Source: Micromonospora violae (GTDB taxonomy: Bacteria > Actinomycetota > Actinomycetes > Mycobacteriales > Micromonosporaceae). From it: a DNA stretch of 64,000 nucleotides. Made by a program: the position numbers and the translations under genes. The DNA lies in assembly GCF_004217135.1 (NCBI RefSeq), contig NZ_SHKK01000001.1:2046001-2110000 (forward strand), read 5' to 3'. Of the stretch, positions 33,491 through 41,405 are shown piece by piece. Below the pieces are notes generated by a model. It worked only from the letters and a program-made list of their open reading frames with translations, was not told the origin of the DNA and made no database searches. The first letter of the stretch is position 1. Each line of letters starts with the position of its first letter.

Positions 33491-34927
33491 GTGCCCACGT
33501 TCGACCACACCGACCTGCTCCTGCCCCCCGAACCGGGCCAGCGCGCGCTGGCCCGGGACCTGTACGCCCTCGCGGCGGAGCAACCCATCATCTCGCCGCA
33601 CGGGCACGTCGACCCGGCCCTGCTCGCCGAGGACCGCCCCTTCCCGGACCCGGCGCAGCTGCTCATCGTGCCCGACCACTACCTGACCCGGATGCTGCTC
33701 AGTCAGGGCGTACCCCCGGCGGACCTGGGGGTGCCCACCCGCGACGGCAGCCCGGTGGAGACCGACGGTCGGGTGATCTGGCGGCGCTTCGCGGCGCACT
33801 GGCACCTGTTCCGGGGCACCCCGTCGCGGCTGTGGCTGGAGCAGACCTTCCGCACCGTGTTCGGGGTGCACACCCCGCTTCGCCCGGCCACCGCCGACGC
33901 CGTCTACGACGAGATCGCGGCGCGGCTCGCCGAGCCGGACTTCCGGCCCCGGGCGCTGTTCGAACGGTTCGGCATCGAGGTCCTCGCGACCACCGAGTCG
34001 CCACTGGACGACCTCGCGCAGCACGCCAAACTCGCCGCCGACGGGTGGGGCGGGCCGGGCGGCCGGGTGGTCACCACATTCCGACCGGACGACGTGGTGG
34101 ACATGGAGTTCGAGGGCTGGTCGACGAATGTGGACCGGCTCGGCGACCGGGCCGGCGAGGACACCGGCACGTACGCCGGTTACCTGGCCGCGCTGCGGGC
34201 CCGACGCGCCGCGTTCATCGCCGCCGGCGCGACCTCCTCCGACCACGGCCACCCCACCGCGCGCACCCTGGACCTGACCCCGGCCGAGGCCGAACGGCTC
34301 TACGACCGGGGCCGGCGCGGCGAGGCCGACGCCGCCGACGCGGAGGCGTTCCGGGCGCACATGCTCGTGGAGTTCGCCCGGATGTCGCTCGACGACGGCC
34401 TGGTCATGCAGCTGCACCCCGGCGCGGTCCGCAACCACAACCGGTGGTTGCACGCCCGGCACGGCCGCGACGTCGGTGGTGACATCCCCCAGGCCACCGA
34501 GTACGTGCACGCGCTCGCCCCGCTGCTTCAGCGCTACGGCAACGACCCCCGACTGACAGTGGTGCTCTACACCCTCGACGAGGACACCTTCACCCGTGAG
34601 CTGGCCCCCCTCGCGGGCGGGTACGCCGCGCTGCTGCTCGGCGCGCCCTGGTGGTTCCTGGACTCCCCGGAGGTGCTGCGCCGGTTCCGGGAGGCGGTCA
34701 CCGAGAGCGCCGGCTTCTACAACACCGCCGGGTTCGTCGACGACACCCGGGCGTTCTGCTCCATCCCGGTACGCCACGACGTGGCCCGCCGGGTGGACGC
34801 CGGCTTCCTGGCCCGCCTCGTCGCCGAGCACCGGCTGCCGATGGACGAGGCCGCCGAGACCATCGTCGACCTGGCGTACCGGCTGCCCAAGCGGGTCTTC
34901 AACTTCGGAAAGGGACAGACTCGATGA
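33491..34927 (+). CDS. uxaC: Glucuronate/galacturonate isomerase
   Basis: 478 residues, full family length. Uronate isomerase converts D-galacturonate to D-tagaturonate or D-glucuronate to D-fructuronate in the cytoplasm. Seen: 'PIISPHGHVDP' near residue 34-44 (metal-binding His-x-His), 'LFRGTPSRLWLEQTF', 'VVTTFRPDDVVDMEFEGW' and 'MQLHPGAVRNHNRW', and the C-terminal 'TIVDLAYRLPKRVFNF'. Start GTG 33491 with a GAGGAG site. The stop overlaps the next gene by 4 bp. It is the entry step for pectin-derived galacturonate released by the pectate lyase system encoded 4 kb downstream. Confidence 0.95.
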   Translation: MPTFDHTDLLLPPEPGQRALARDLYALAAEQPIISPHGHVDPALLAEDRPFPDPAQLLIVPDHYLTRMLLSQGVPPADLGVPTRDGSPVETDGRVIWRRFAAHWHLFRGTPSRLWLEQTFRTVFGVHTPLRPATADAVYDEIAARLAEPDFRPRALFERFGIEVLATTESPLDDLAQHAKLAADGWGGPGGRVVTTFRPDDVVDMEFEGWSTNVDRLGDRAGEDTGTYAGYLAALRARRAAFIAAGATSSDHGHPTARTLDLTPAEAERLYDRGRRGEADAADAEAFRAHMLVEFARMSLDDGLVMQLHPGAVRNHNRWLHARHGRDVGGDIPQATEYVHALAPLLQRYGNDPRLTVVLYTLDEDTFTRELAPLAGGYAALLLGAPWWFLDSPEVLRRFREAVTESAGFYNTAGFVDDTRAFCSIPVRHDVARRVDAGFLARLVAEHRLPMDEAAETIVDLAYRLPKRVFNFGKGQTR

Positions 34928-36228
34928 CGGTGCGGATCACCTCGGTCGAGGTGCACGACGTGCGGTTCCCCACCGCAGCCCGGGGCGACGGCTCCGACGC
35001 GATCAACCGGGGTGACTACTCGGCGACGTACGTGGAGTTGGGCACCGACGCCGGCCCGAGGGGCGCCGGGTTCACCTTCACCAACGGCCGGGGCAACGAG
35101 ATCACCTGCGCGGCGGTGCGGGCCCTGGCCCACCACGTGCGGGGGCGCACCATCGAGGAGATCGCGGCCGAGCCGGTGGCGTTCTGGCGCTCGCTCAGCG
35201 CCGACGTGCAGCTGCGCTGGCTGGGCCCGGAGAAGGGCGTCATCCACATGGCGACTGGCGCGCTGGTCAACGCGGTGTGGGACCTGCGGGCCACAGTGGC
35301 CGGCAAGCCGATGTGGCGTTTCCTCGCCGAACTGCCCACCGACGACCTCGTGGCCAGCGTCGACTTCCGGCACATCACCGACGCGCTCACCCCGGACGAG
35401 GCGGCGGCCATCCTCGACAAGGGACGCGACGGGCTGGCCGACCGTCTCGCCACCCTCGACCGTGACGGCTTCCCGTCGTACACCACCTCGGTCGGGTGGC
35501 TCGGCTACCCCGACGACAAGGTGCGGGCGTTGACCCGGCAGGCGTACGCCGACGGCTGGCGGGCGATGAAGATGAAGGTCGGCGGCCCGCTCGCCGACGA
35601 CCTGCGGCGGGCGCGGATCATCCGGGAGGAGATCGGCCCGGACGCGCTGTTGATGATGGACGCCAACCAGGTCTGGGACGTCGACGAGGCGATCACCGCG
35701 ATGGCGGCGCTGGCCGAGGTGAACCCGTACTGGATCGAGGAGCCCACCCACGCCGACGACATCCTCGGGCACGCCCGGATCGCCCGCGCGGTGACCGAGT
35801 TGACCGCCGGCCGCTGTCGGGTGGCCACCGGTGAGGTGGCCGCCAACCGGGTGGTCTTCAAACAGCTGCTCCAGGCCGAGGCGATCGGGGTGATGCAGGT
35901 CGACGCCGCCCGGGTCGGTGGCGTCAACGAGGTCCTGGCCGAGCTGCTGCTCGCGGCGAAGTTCGGCGTGCCGGTCTGCCCGCACGCCGGCGGCGTGGGC
36001 CTCTGCGAGTACGTCCAGCACCTGGCGATCTTCGACTACCTGCGGGTGGGCACCGGCCTGGAGGGCCGGATGATCGAGTACGTCGACCACCTGCACGAAC
36101 ACTTCGTCGATCCGGTACGGACCCGCGGTGGCCGCTACCTGCTGCCCGAGCGGCCCGGTTACAGCGCCACCATGAAACCCGCGTCGATCGCGCAGTTCCG
36201 CTTCCCGGACGGCCCGGCATGGCGGTGA
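34924..36228 (+). CDS. Enolase-superfamily sugar acid dehydratase (L-fuconate dehydratase-like)
   Basis: 434 residues of the mandelate-racemase/enolase superfamily, close in layout to L-fuconate dehydratase: 'GDGSDAINRGDYSATYVEL' at the start and 'GFTFTNGRGNEITCAAVRAL' follow the FucD pattern. Catalytic features: 'RAMKMKVGG' (Lys-x-Lys base near residue 218), metal ligands in 'LLMMDANQVWDVDEA', 'YWIEEPTHADDI' and 'VATGEVAANR', and the His base in 'PVCPHAGGVGL'. Enzymes of this group also act on D-altronate and L-galactonate. No UxaA or UxuA is encoded in the locus, so this enzyme could supply the missing dehydration to 2-keto-3-deoxygluconate. Function by homology is clear to subfamily; the substrate is inferred. 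Confidence 0.85.
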   Translation: MTVRITSVEVHDVRFPTAARGDGSDAINRGDYSATYVELGTDAGPRGAGFTFTNGRGNEITCAAVRALAHHVRGRTIEEIAAEPVAFWRSLSADVQLRWLGPEKGVIHMATGALVNAVWDLRATVAGKPMWRFLAELPTDDLVASVDFRHITDALTPDEAAAILDKGRDGLADRLATLDRDGFPSYTTSVGWLGYPDDKVRALTRQAYADGWRAMKMKVGGPLADDLRRARIIREEIGPDALLMMDANQVWDVDEAITAMAALAEVNPYWIEEPTHADDILGHARIARAVTELTAGRCRVATGEVAANRVVFKQLLQAEAIGVMQVDAARVGGVNEVLAELLLAAKFGVPVCPHAGGVGLCEYVQHLAIFDYLRVGTGLEGRMIEYVDHLHEHFVDPVRTRGGRYLLPERPGYSATMKPASIAQFRFPDGPAWR

Positions 36229-37712
36229 CCGTCGGCGCGTCCCGGCTCGGCCTGGGCATGCTGCGCCGGCTGCCCGCCGAGGCCCGCCCCCTGATCCGGC
36301 CGGGTACGGTGCCGACGGGCGTCGTGCACCTGGGGCTGGGCGCGTTCCACCGGGCGCACCAGGCCGTCTTCACCGAGGCGGCGGTCGGCGCGGCCGGCGG
36401 TGACTGGGGCATCGTGGGCGTCGCCCCGCGCAGCACCGCCGTGGTCGAGGCGCTCGCCGCGCAGGACAACCTGTTCAGCGTCAGCACGCTCTCCGCCGCC
36501 GGCAGCACCACCCGGGTGGTGGGTGCGCTGAGCGGCGTACGACACGCCCCCCGCGACCCGGACGCCGTGGTGGCGCTGCTCGCCGACCCGGCGGTCCGGG
36601 TGGTGACCCTGACCGTCACCGAGAAGGCGTACCAACTCGACCCGGTGACCGGTCAGCTGTGCCCGGACGCGGCGCTCGCCGCGGACCTGGCCGGCGGGGC
36701 CCCGCCGCGCACGGTGCCGGGATTGCTGCTGCGCGGGCTGGCCGCCCGGGCCGCCGCGGACGCCGGGCCGGTGGCCCTGGTGAGCTGCGACAACCTGCCG
36801 GCGAACGGTCGACGACTGCGCGGCATGCTCGACCAGGCGGTCGGCCGCGCCGGCGGCGTGCCCGCCGGGCTGGTCGAGTGGGTGGCCGGCAACGTCACCT
36901 GCCCGGGCACCATGGTGGACCGGATCGTGCCGGCCAGCACCCCGGAGACGATCGAGGCGGCCCGCCGGGCGCTCGGGGTGACCGACCTGGCCGTGGTGGC
37001 CGCCGAGCCGTACGCGCAGTGGGTGATCGAGGACGACTTCCCCGGCGGACGGCCGGGGTGGGAGCACGCCGGGGCGGTGCTCACCGACGACGCCGGCCCG
37101 TGGGAGCGGTTGAAGCTGCGCACCCTCAACGGCGTGCACTCGGCCATCGCGTACCTCGGGGCGTTGGCCGGTCGGGAGACGATCGCCGAGGCGCTGGAGA
37201 TTCCGCACCTGCGCGACGTGCTGCGCCGGCTGATCGCCGAGGACGTGGCGGCCAGTTTCACCCCACCGGACGGGGTCCGGGTGGTCGACTACGGCGAACA
37301 GGCCCTCGCCCGGTTCGGTAACCCGGCGATCCACCACCGCACCCTGCAGGTGGCGATTGACGGCTCGCAGAAGCTGCCGCAGCGCGTCCTGCACACCATC
37401 GCCGACCTGCGCGCGGCCGGGCGGTCCGCGCGCTGGGGTGCGCTGGTCGTGGCGTCCTGGTTGCGCTTCGCGCTGGGGTACGCCGACGACGGCCGGCCGT
37501 TGCCGTTCCAGGACCCCCTGGCGGGGCCGATCCGGGCCGCGCTGGACGAGGGGGCGCAGAGCCCTGCGGGCGCCGTCGACGCGGTCTTCGCGCTGCGGGA
37601 GGTCATTCCGGTGGAGGTCGCCGAGGACGAGGAGGTCCGCGCCGATGTGATCGGTTGGCTGACCGCGTTGGAACGGCACGGTGTCGAAGCCACCCTGGCG
37701 GGCGCCCGGTGA
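36219..37712 (+). CDS. Mannitol dehydrogenase family: fructuronate/tagaturonate reductase-like
   Basis: 497 residues. NAD-dependent polyol/uronate reductase of the UxuB/UxaB/mannitol-dehydrogenase family: Rossmann start 'GVVHLGLGAFHRAHQAVFTE', then 'VRVVTLTVTEKAYQL', 'VALVSCDNLPANGRRLRGM' and the catalytic region 'KLRTLNGVHSAIAYLGALAG' with the expected Lys and Asn-x-x-His. It would reduce the UxaC product to D-altronate or D-mannonate. It starts 10 bp inside the dehydratase gene, in line with a pathway UxaC - reductase - dehydratase. Whether the preferred substrate is fructuronate (UxuB) or tagaturonate (UxaB) cannot be told from sequence alone. Confidence 0.9.
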   Translation: MAVTVGASRLGLGMLRRLPAEARPLIRPGTVPTGVVHLGLGAFHRAHQAVFTEAAVGAAGGDWGIVGVAPRSTAVVEALAAQDNLFSVSTLSAAGSTTRVVGALSGVRHAPRDPDAVVALLADPAVRVVTLTVTEKAYQLDPVTGQLCPDAALAADLAGGAPPRTVPGLLLRGLAARAAADAGPVALVSCDNLPANGRRLRGMLDQAVGRAGGVPAGLVEWVAGNVTCPGTMVDRIVPASTPETIEAARRALGVTDLAVVAAEPYAQWVIEDDFPGGRPGWEHAGAVLTDDAGPWERLKLRTLNGVHSAIAYLGALAGRETIAEALEIPHLRDVLRRLIAEDVAASFTPPDGVRVVDYGEQALARFGNPAIHHRTLQVAIDGSQKLPQRVLHTIADLRAAGRSARWGALVVASWLRFALGYADDGRPLPFQDPLAGPIRAALDEGAQSPAGAVDAVFALREVIPVEVAEDEEVRADVIGWLTALERHGVEATLAGAR

Positions 37713-37737
37713 CCGGGCCGACACCGGCCGGTCGGCG

Positions 37738-38916
37738 GTGAGCGGGGCCACCCCGCCGCCCACGGTGGCGGTGATCGGGGCGAACGGGCACGGGCGCTGG
37801 CATCGGCGGGTCATCGCGCCCCTGCACGCCGCCGGGCGGCTGCGCCTGGTCGCCCTGGTTGACGTCCGGCCGGTGGAGGACGACCCGGACGCCCCGGTGC
37901 CGCCCGGCGTGGCGGTGTTCACCGACCACCGGGCGATGCTCGTCGCCACCCGGCCGGACGTGGTGGTGATCTGCACACCGCCGCACACCCACCTGGCGAT
38001 CGCCCGCGACGCCCTGGCGGTCGGCGCGGACCTGCTGCTGGAGAAGCCGCCGGTGCTGTCGTTGGCCGAGCACGAGGAGCTGACCTGGGCCCTCACCGCC
38101 GCTGGCCGGGTGGCCCAGGTCGGCTTCCAGGCGCTCGGCTCGGCGGCCCTCACCGCGTTGACCGACGCGCTGGCCGCCGGCCGACTCGGCACGGTCACCC
38201 GCATCTCCACCATCGCCGCGTGGCAACGGCCGGACGCCTACTACGCCCGCTCCCCCTGGGCCGGGCGACGGAGTCTGGACGGCCGGCCGGTGCTCGACGG
38301 CGCACTCGCCAACCCGTTCGCGCACGCGGTGATGCAGTGCCTGGCGATCGCCGAGGCCCTGGCTGGGGCGATGCCCTGGCCGGCCGCGATCGAGGTGGAG
38401 CGCTACCGGGTCCGGCCGATCGAGGTGGAGGAGACGGCCGTGCTGCGCGTCCAGTTCCGCGCCGGGCCGCCGATGCTGGTGGCGGTGACCCTGGCCGCCG
38501 AGGAGTTCGTGGCGGGCGAGGTGGTGGTGACCGGCACGTCGGGGCAGGCGGTGCTGGAGTACCCGACCGACCGGCTGCGCCTGCCCGGGGACGTGGTGAC
38601 CCGCCGGGTGCCGGGGCGGCTGGGGTTGCTGGAGAACCTGCTCGCCCACCGGGTCGACCCGGCGGGCGTGCCGCTGATCGCACCGCTGGCCCGTACCGCA
38701 CCGTTCACCGCGCTGCTGGACGCCCTGCGCGCCGCACCGGAGCCCCGACTGCTCGACGGCGACCTGGTGACCACCCTCGGCGCGGGCGGGGAGCGGGTCC
38801 GCCACCTGCGGGGCGTCGTCGACGTGTTGCGTCGGGCGGCCGAGCGGGGCGCGTTGCCGAGCGAACTGGCGGTGCCGTGGGCGTCCGCCGCGTACCGCGC
38901 CGAGCTGGCGGGATAG
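37738..38916 (+). CDS. Gfo/Idh/MocA family oxidoreductase (second copy)
   Basis: About 392 residues. Rossmann motif 'VAVIGANGHGRWHRRVI', family motif 'LLLEKPPVLSLAEH' (Glu-Lys-Pro), then a substrate domain with 'LDGALANPFAHAVMQ', in place of the usual HxxD-type catalytic signature. It has little resemblance to the first copy at 32141 beyond the fold and probably acts on another sugar derivative. GTG 37738 is preferred because the protein then begins just before the Rossmann strand; GTG 37681, inside the previous gene, is an alternative. Part of the same plus-strand operon. Confidence 0.85.
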   Translation: MSGATPPPTVAVIGANGHGRWHRRVIAPLHAAGRLRLVALVDVRPVEDDPDAPVPPGVAVFTDHRAMLVATRPDVVVICTPPHTHLAIARDALAVGADLLLEKPPVLSLAEHEELTWALTAAGRVAQVGFQALGSAALTALTDALAAGRLGTVTRISTIAAWQRPDAYYARSPWAGRRSLDGRPVLDGALANPFAHAVMQCLAIAEALAGAMPWPAAIEVERYRVRPIEVEETAVLRVQFRAGPPMLVAVTLAAEEFVAGEVVVTGTSGQAVLEYPTDRLRLPGDVVTRRVPGRLGLLENLLAHRVDPAGVPLIAPLARTAPFTALLDALRAAPEPRLLDGDLVTTLGAGGERVRHLRGVVDVLRRAAERGALPSELAVPWASAAYRAELAG

Positions 38917-38961
38917 ACGCACGACCGACAGGCCCCCACCACCCGCGAACGGAGAGAGCCG

Positions 38962-40314
38962 ATGCGCAGAATCCTCGGCGGCGTCACAGTGATCGCCCTC
39001 CTCCTCGGCGCCGCCCCGGCCGCCGCCGCACGCCCGGAGCATCCGTCCGCCGACCGGCTCTCCTGGTCGGCCCGTCACCTCGGGCGTCAAACGCTGCCCG
39101 CGGGCGACGGTTGGGCGGCCGACGGCGCCGGCACCGTCGGCGGCTCGGCGGCCAGCCCGCAGCGGACCCGGGTGGTCCGCAACCGGGCGGAGCTGGTCGC
39201 CGCGCTGGGCGGTGACAACGCCAGCAACGCCACCGACGCCACCCCGAAGCTCATCTACGTCGACGGGGCGATCGACGGCTTCGAGGGACCGGCCGGAACC
39301 CCGCTGGGCTGCGCCGACCTGGCCGACCCGGCGTACCGGCTCGACGCGTACCTGGCCGCGTACGACCCGGCGGTGTGGGGACGGGTGCCACCGAGCGGGC
39401 CGCTGGAGGAGGCTCGGGTGCGCTCGGTCGCCAACCAGACCCGCCAGACCCAGATCAACGTCGGCCCGAACACCTCCATCGTCGGGTTGCGCGGTGCCCG
39501 GCTGACCGGCCTCACCCTCATGATCGACCGGGCGTCGAACGTCATCGTCCGCAATCTGACCCTCGTCGACGCCCGCGACTGCTTCCCCGCCTGGTCACCG
39601 ACCGACGGTGAAGCCGGCAACTGGAACAGCCAGTACGACCAGATCTCGGTACGCCGCAGCGAGAACGTCTGGGTGGACCACAACACCTTCACCGACGGCG
39701 ACAACCCGGACAGCGCCCAGCCGGTGTACTTCGGTCGGCCGTACCAGGTTCACGACGGGTCGCTGGACGTCACCCACACCGCCAGCCTGGTCACCGCGTC
39801 GTGGAACCGCTTCACGGGCCGGGACAAGCTGCTGCTGATCGGCTCGTCCAACACCGTCGGCCCGGACGTGGACCGGCTGAAGGTCACCCTGCACCACAAC
39901 CTCTTCGACGGTGTCCTGCAACGGCTGCCCCGGGTGCGTTTCGGTCAGGTCGACGTCTACAACAACCACTACCGACTCGGTGGGGCGGACTTCCAGTACG
40001 CGCTCGGCGTGGGTGTCCAGTCGGCGATCCACGCGCAGGACAACTTCTTCACACTGGACTCGGCTGTCGACCCGGCGAACCTGCTCTACGACTGGGGTGG
40101 CACCGCGTTGACCGAGCGAGGCTCGTGGGTCCGCCACGGCGGCGGCGCGCCACGACCGGTCGACCTGCTGGCGGCGTACAACGCGACCCATGACCCCGAC
40201 CTGGGCGCGGACGCGGGCTGGACGCCCACCCTGCGCCGTGACCCCGCCCTGCCGGCGCCGCTGGTCCCGCTCCTGGTGGACCCCCTCGCCGGCGCCAACC
40301 GCCTCCCGGTCTGA
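38962..40314 (+). CDS. Secreted pectate lyase, polysaccharide lyase family 1
   Basis: 450 residues. An N-terminal Sec signal ('RILGGVTVIALLLGAAPAAA', cleavage after about residue 23) exports it. The right-handed parallel beta-helix of PL1 is shown by 'GPNTSIVGLRGARLTG', 'NVIVRNLTLVDARDCFP', the 'NVWVDHNTFTDGDNPD' signature (vWiDH) and the catalytic Arg region 'VLQRLPRVRFGQVDVYNNHY'. It cleaves polygalacturonate by Ca-dependent beta-elimination, feeding the uronate importer and catabolic genes. GGAGAGAG precedes ATG 38962. It is the last gene of the plus-strand operon, ending 66 bp before a large hairpin. Confidence 0.92.
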   Translation: MRRILGGVTVIALLLGAAPAAAARPEHPSADRLSWSARHLGRQTLPAGDGWAADGAGTVGGSAASPQRTRVVRNRAELVAALGGDNASNATDATPKLIYVDGAIDGFEGPAGTPLGCADLADPAYRLDAYLAAYDPAVWGRVPPSGPLEEARVRSVANQTRQTQINVGPNTSIVGLRGARLTGLTLMIDRASNVIVRNLTLVDARDCFPAWSPTDGEAGNWNSQYDQISVRRSENVWVDHNTFTDGDNPDSAQPVYFGRPYQVHDGSLDVTHTASLVTASWNRFTGRDKLLLIGSSNTVGPDVDRLKVTLHHNLFDGVLQRLPRVRFGQVDVYNNHYRLGGADFQYALGVGVQSAIHAQDNFFTLDSAVDPANLLYDWGGTALTERGSWVRHGGGAPRPVDLLAAYNATHDPDLGADAGWTPTLRRDPALPAPLVPLLVDPLAGANRLPV

Positions 40315-40379
40315 CCTCCCAGCCGCCGTCGCGCCCTCGCTCGCCCCCGTCCCGCCCCCGCCGAGCCCCGTCGAGCCCC

Positions 40380-40454
40380 GTCGATCATGGAGTTGTGGTG
40401 CCCGGTTTGGCATCGCACAGGTGCTTTGTCCCCCACCACAACTCCATGATCGAC
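40380..40454. repeat. Perfect 21-bp inverted repeat (large hairpin) after the pectate lyase gene
   Basis: Arms at 40380-40400 and 40434-40454 are perfectly complementary over 21 bp, with a 33-base loop; the core of the left arm is GATCATGGAGTTGTGGTG. No U-run follows, so it is not a classical intrinsic terminator, but a stem this long between two same-strand genes could end or protect the transcript. It looks like an intergenic repeat element of the genome rather than part of either gene. Confidence 0.8.
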
Positions 40455-40522
40455 CGGGGTAGGGGGTCGGGTCTACGACGTAGCGGCTCATCGATGTGGT
40501 GAAGATCGGCTATAAGTGACGC

Positions 40523-41248
40523 ATGGACTTCCCGCCGCACCTGGGCAGCATGCCGATGCACGCGATCACCGAGATCCACGGCGAACCGGGCCTGCTGGAG
40601 CGTTTCCGGTTGGAGGTCCAACAGTTCGACGACAACGCCCGCGCCCGGTTGACCGCCGCGCTCGACCTCGCCGCCGACCTGCACCGCGACGACCGACGTG
40701 TCCGCGAGCCGTACCTCAACCACCTGCTGCGGGTGGCGATCCGGTTGATGCACCACTACCAGGTGCGCGACGTGGACGTGATCGTCGCCGGCCTGCTGCA
40801 CGACGCGGTCGAGGACCACCCGGCCGAGTTGGTCGACGGCGACCCGGGCGCCGACCCGACCGGGGCCGCGCTCGCGGCGCTCGCCGCGCGGTTCGGCCCA
40901 CGGGTGGCCACCCTGGTCGCCGCGGTCACCAACCCGGTGTACGACCCCGAGCGGGACCGCAACGTCCAGTACCGGGAGCACCTGGCGATCAGCCTGGACC
41001 GGGAGCCCTGGGCTCGGGTGATCAAGGTGTCGGACTTCACCGACAACGGCGTGGGCGTGATCCACACGGTCGGGCCGAAGGTGATTTCGTCCGCCCGCAA
41101 GTACCGGCCGCTGGTGCCGCTCTTCCGGGACCTGATCGGCCGGCCGGACACCCCGCTGTCACCGGCGGTGAAGCGGCACATCTTCGGCCAACTGGACCTC
41201 GCCGAGGAGCGCTTCAGCGCCATCCTCGATCAGCCCGCCCCGAACTGA
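40523..41248 (+). CDS. HD-domain phosphohydrolase (SpoT/MESH1-like small hydrolase)
   Basis: 241 residues. The sequence matches the hydrolase half of RelA/SpoT proteins: 'YLNHLLRVAIRLMHHYQ' (first His), 'VIVAGLLHDAVEDHPAEL' (His-Asp and Glu-Asp) and 'WARVIKVSDFTDNGVG' in place of the SpoT 'VKLADRLHN' segment. No synthetase, TGS or ACT domain is present, so it could be a small alarmone hydrolase or act on another phosphorylated nucleotide. Cytoplasmic. It stands alone between a hairpin and the IS element. The nearest preceding region (40455-40522) is likely its promoter. Confidence 0.8.
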   Translation: MDFPPHLGSMPMHAITEIHGEPGLLERFRLEVQQFDDNARARLTAALDLAADLHRDDRRVREPYLNHLLRVAIRLMHHYQVRDVDVIVAGLLHDAVEDHPAELVDGDPGADPTGAALAALAARFGPRVATLVAAVTNPVYDPERDRNVQYREHLAISLDREPWARVIKVSDFTDNGVGVIHTVGPKVISSARKYRPLVPLFRDLIGRPDTPLSPAVKRHIFGQLDLAEERFSAILDQPAPN

Positions 41249-41342
41249 CCCGTCCTCGGATCACCCGACCGGGTTCCGTGACAAGTTCTCAGCTTGATCT
41301 TTAACCCTCTGAGGTCCCGCGGGGACCCCGAACGATCACGGA

Positions 41343-41402
41343 AACAGCCCTTGGTTGATGATCTTCTTGTCTAGGGAAGAACATCAATAACCAAGGGCTG
41401 TT
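41343..41402 (+). promoter_or_regulatory. Hairpin in the transposase leader
   Basis: AACAGCCCTTGGTT (41343-41356) is the exact complement of 41389-41402, extended by GATG/CATC, giving an 18-bp stem with a ~24-base loop. It ends four bases before the GTG start of the transposase. In several IS elements such a stem hides the ribosome site in read-through transcripts and so keeps transposase low; the same role is likely here. Stem seen, role inferred. Confidence 0.7.
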
Positions 41403-41405
41403 CTG

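Noticed and set aside
32144..34831. 895-codon open frame on the minus strand across the oxidoreductase and uxaC genes
   Set aside because: It is the antisense shadow of two clearly homologous plus-strand genes; composition is typical of a complementary frame in very GC-rich DNA and has no domain.
41343..41402. Intrinsic terminator upstream of the transposase
   Set aside because: No U-run, and the stem abuts the start codon, which fits a ribosome-site mask better.
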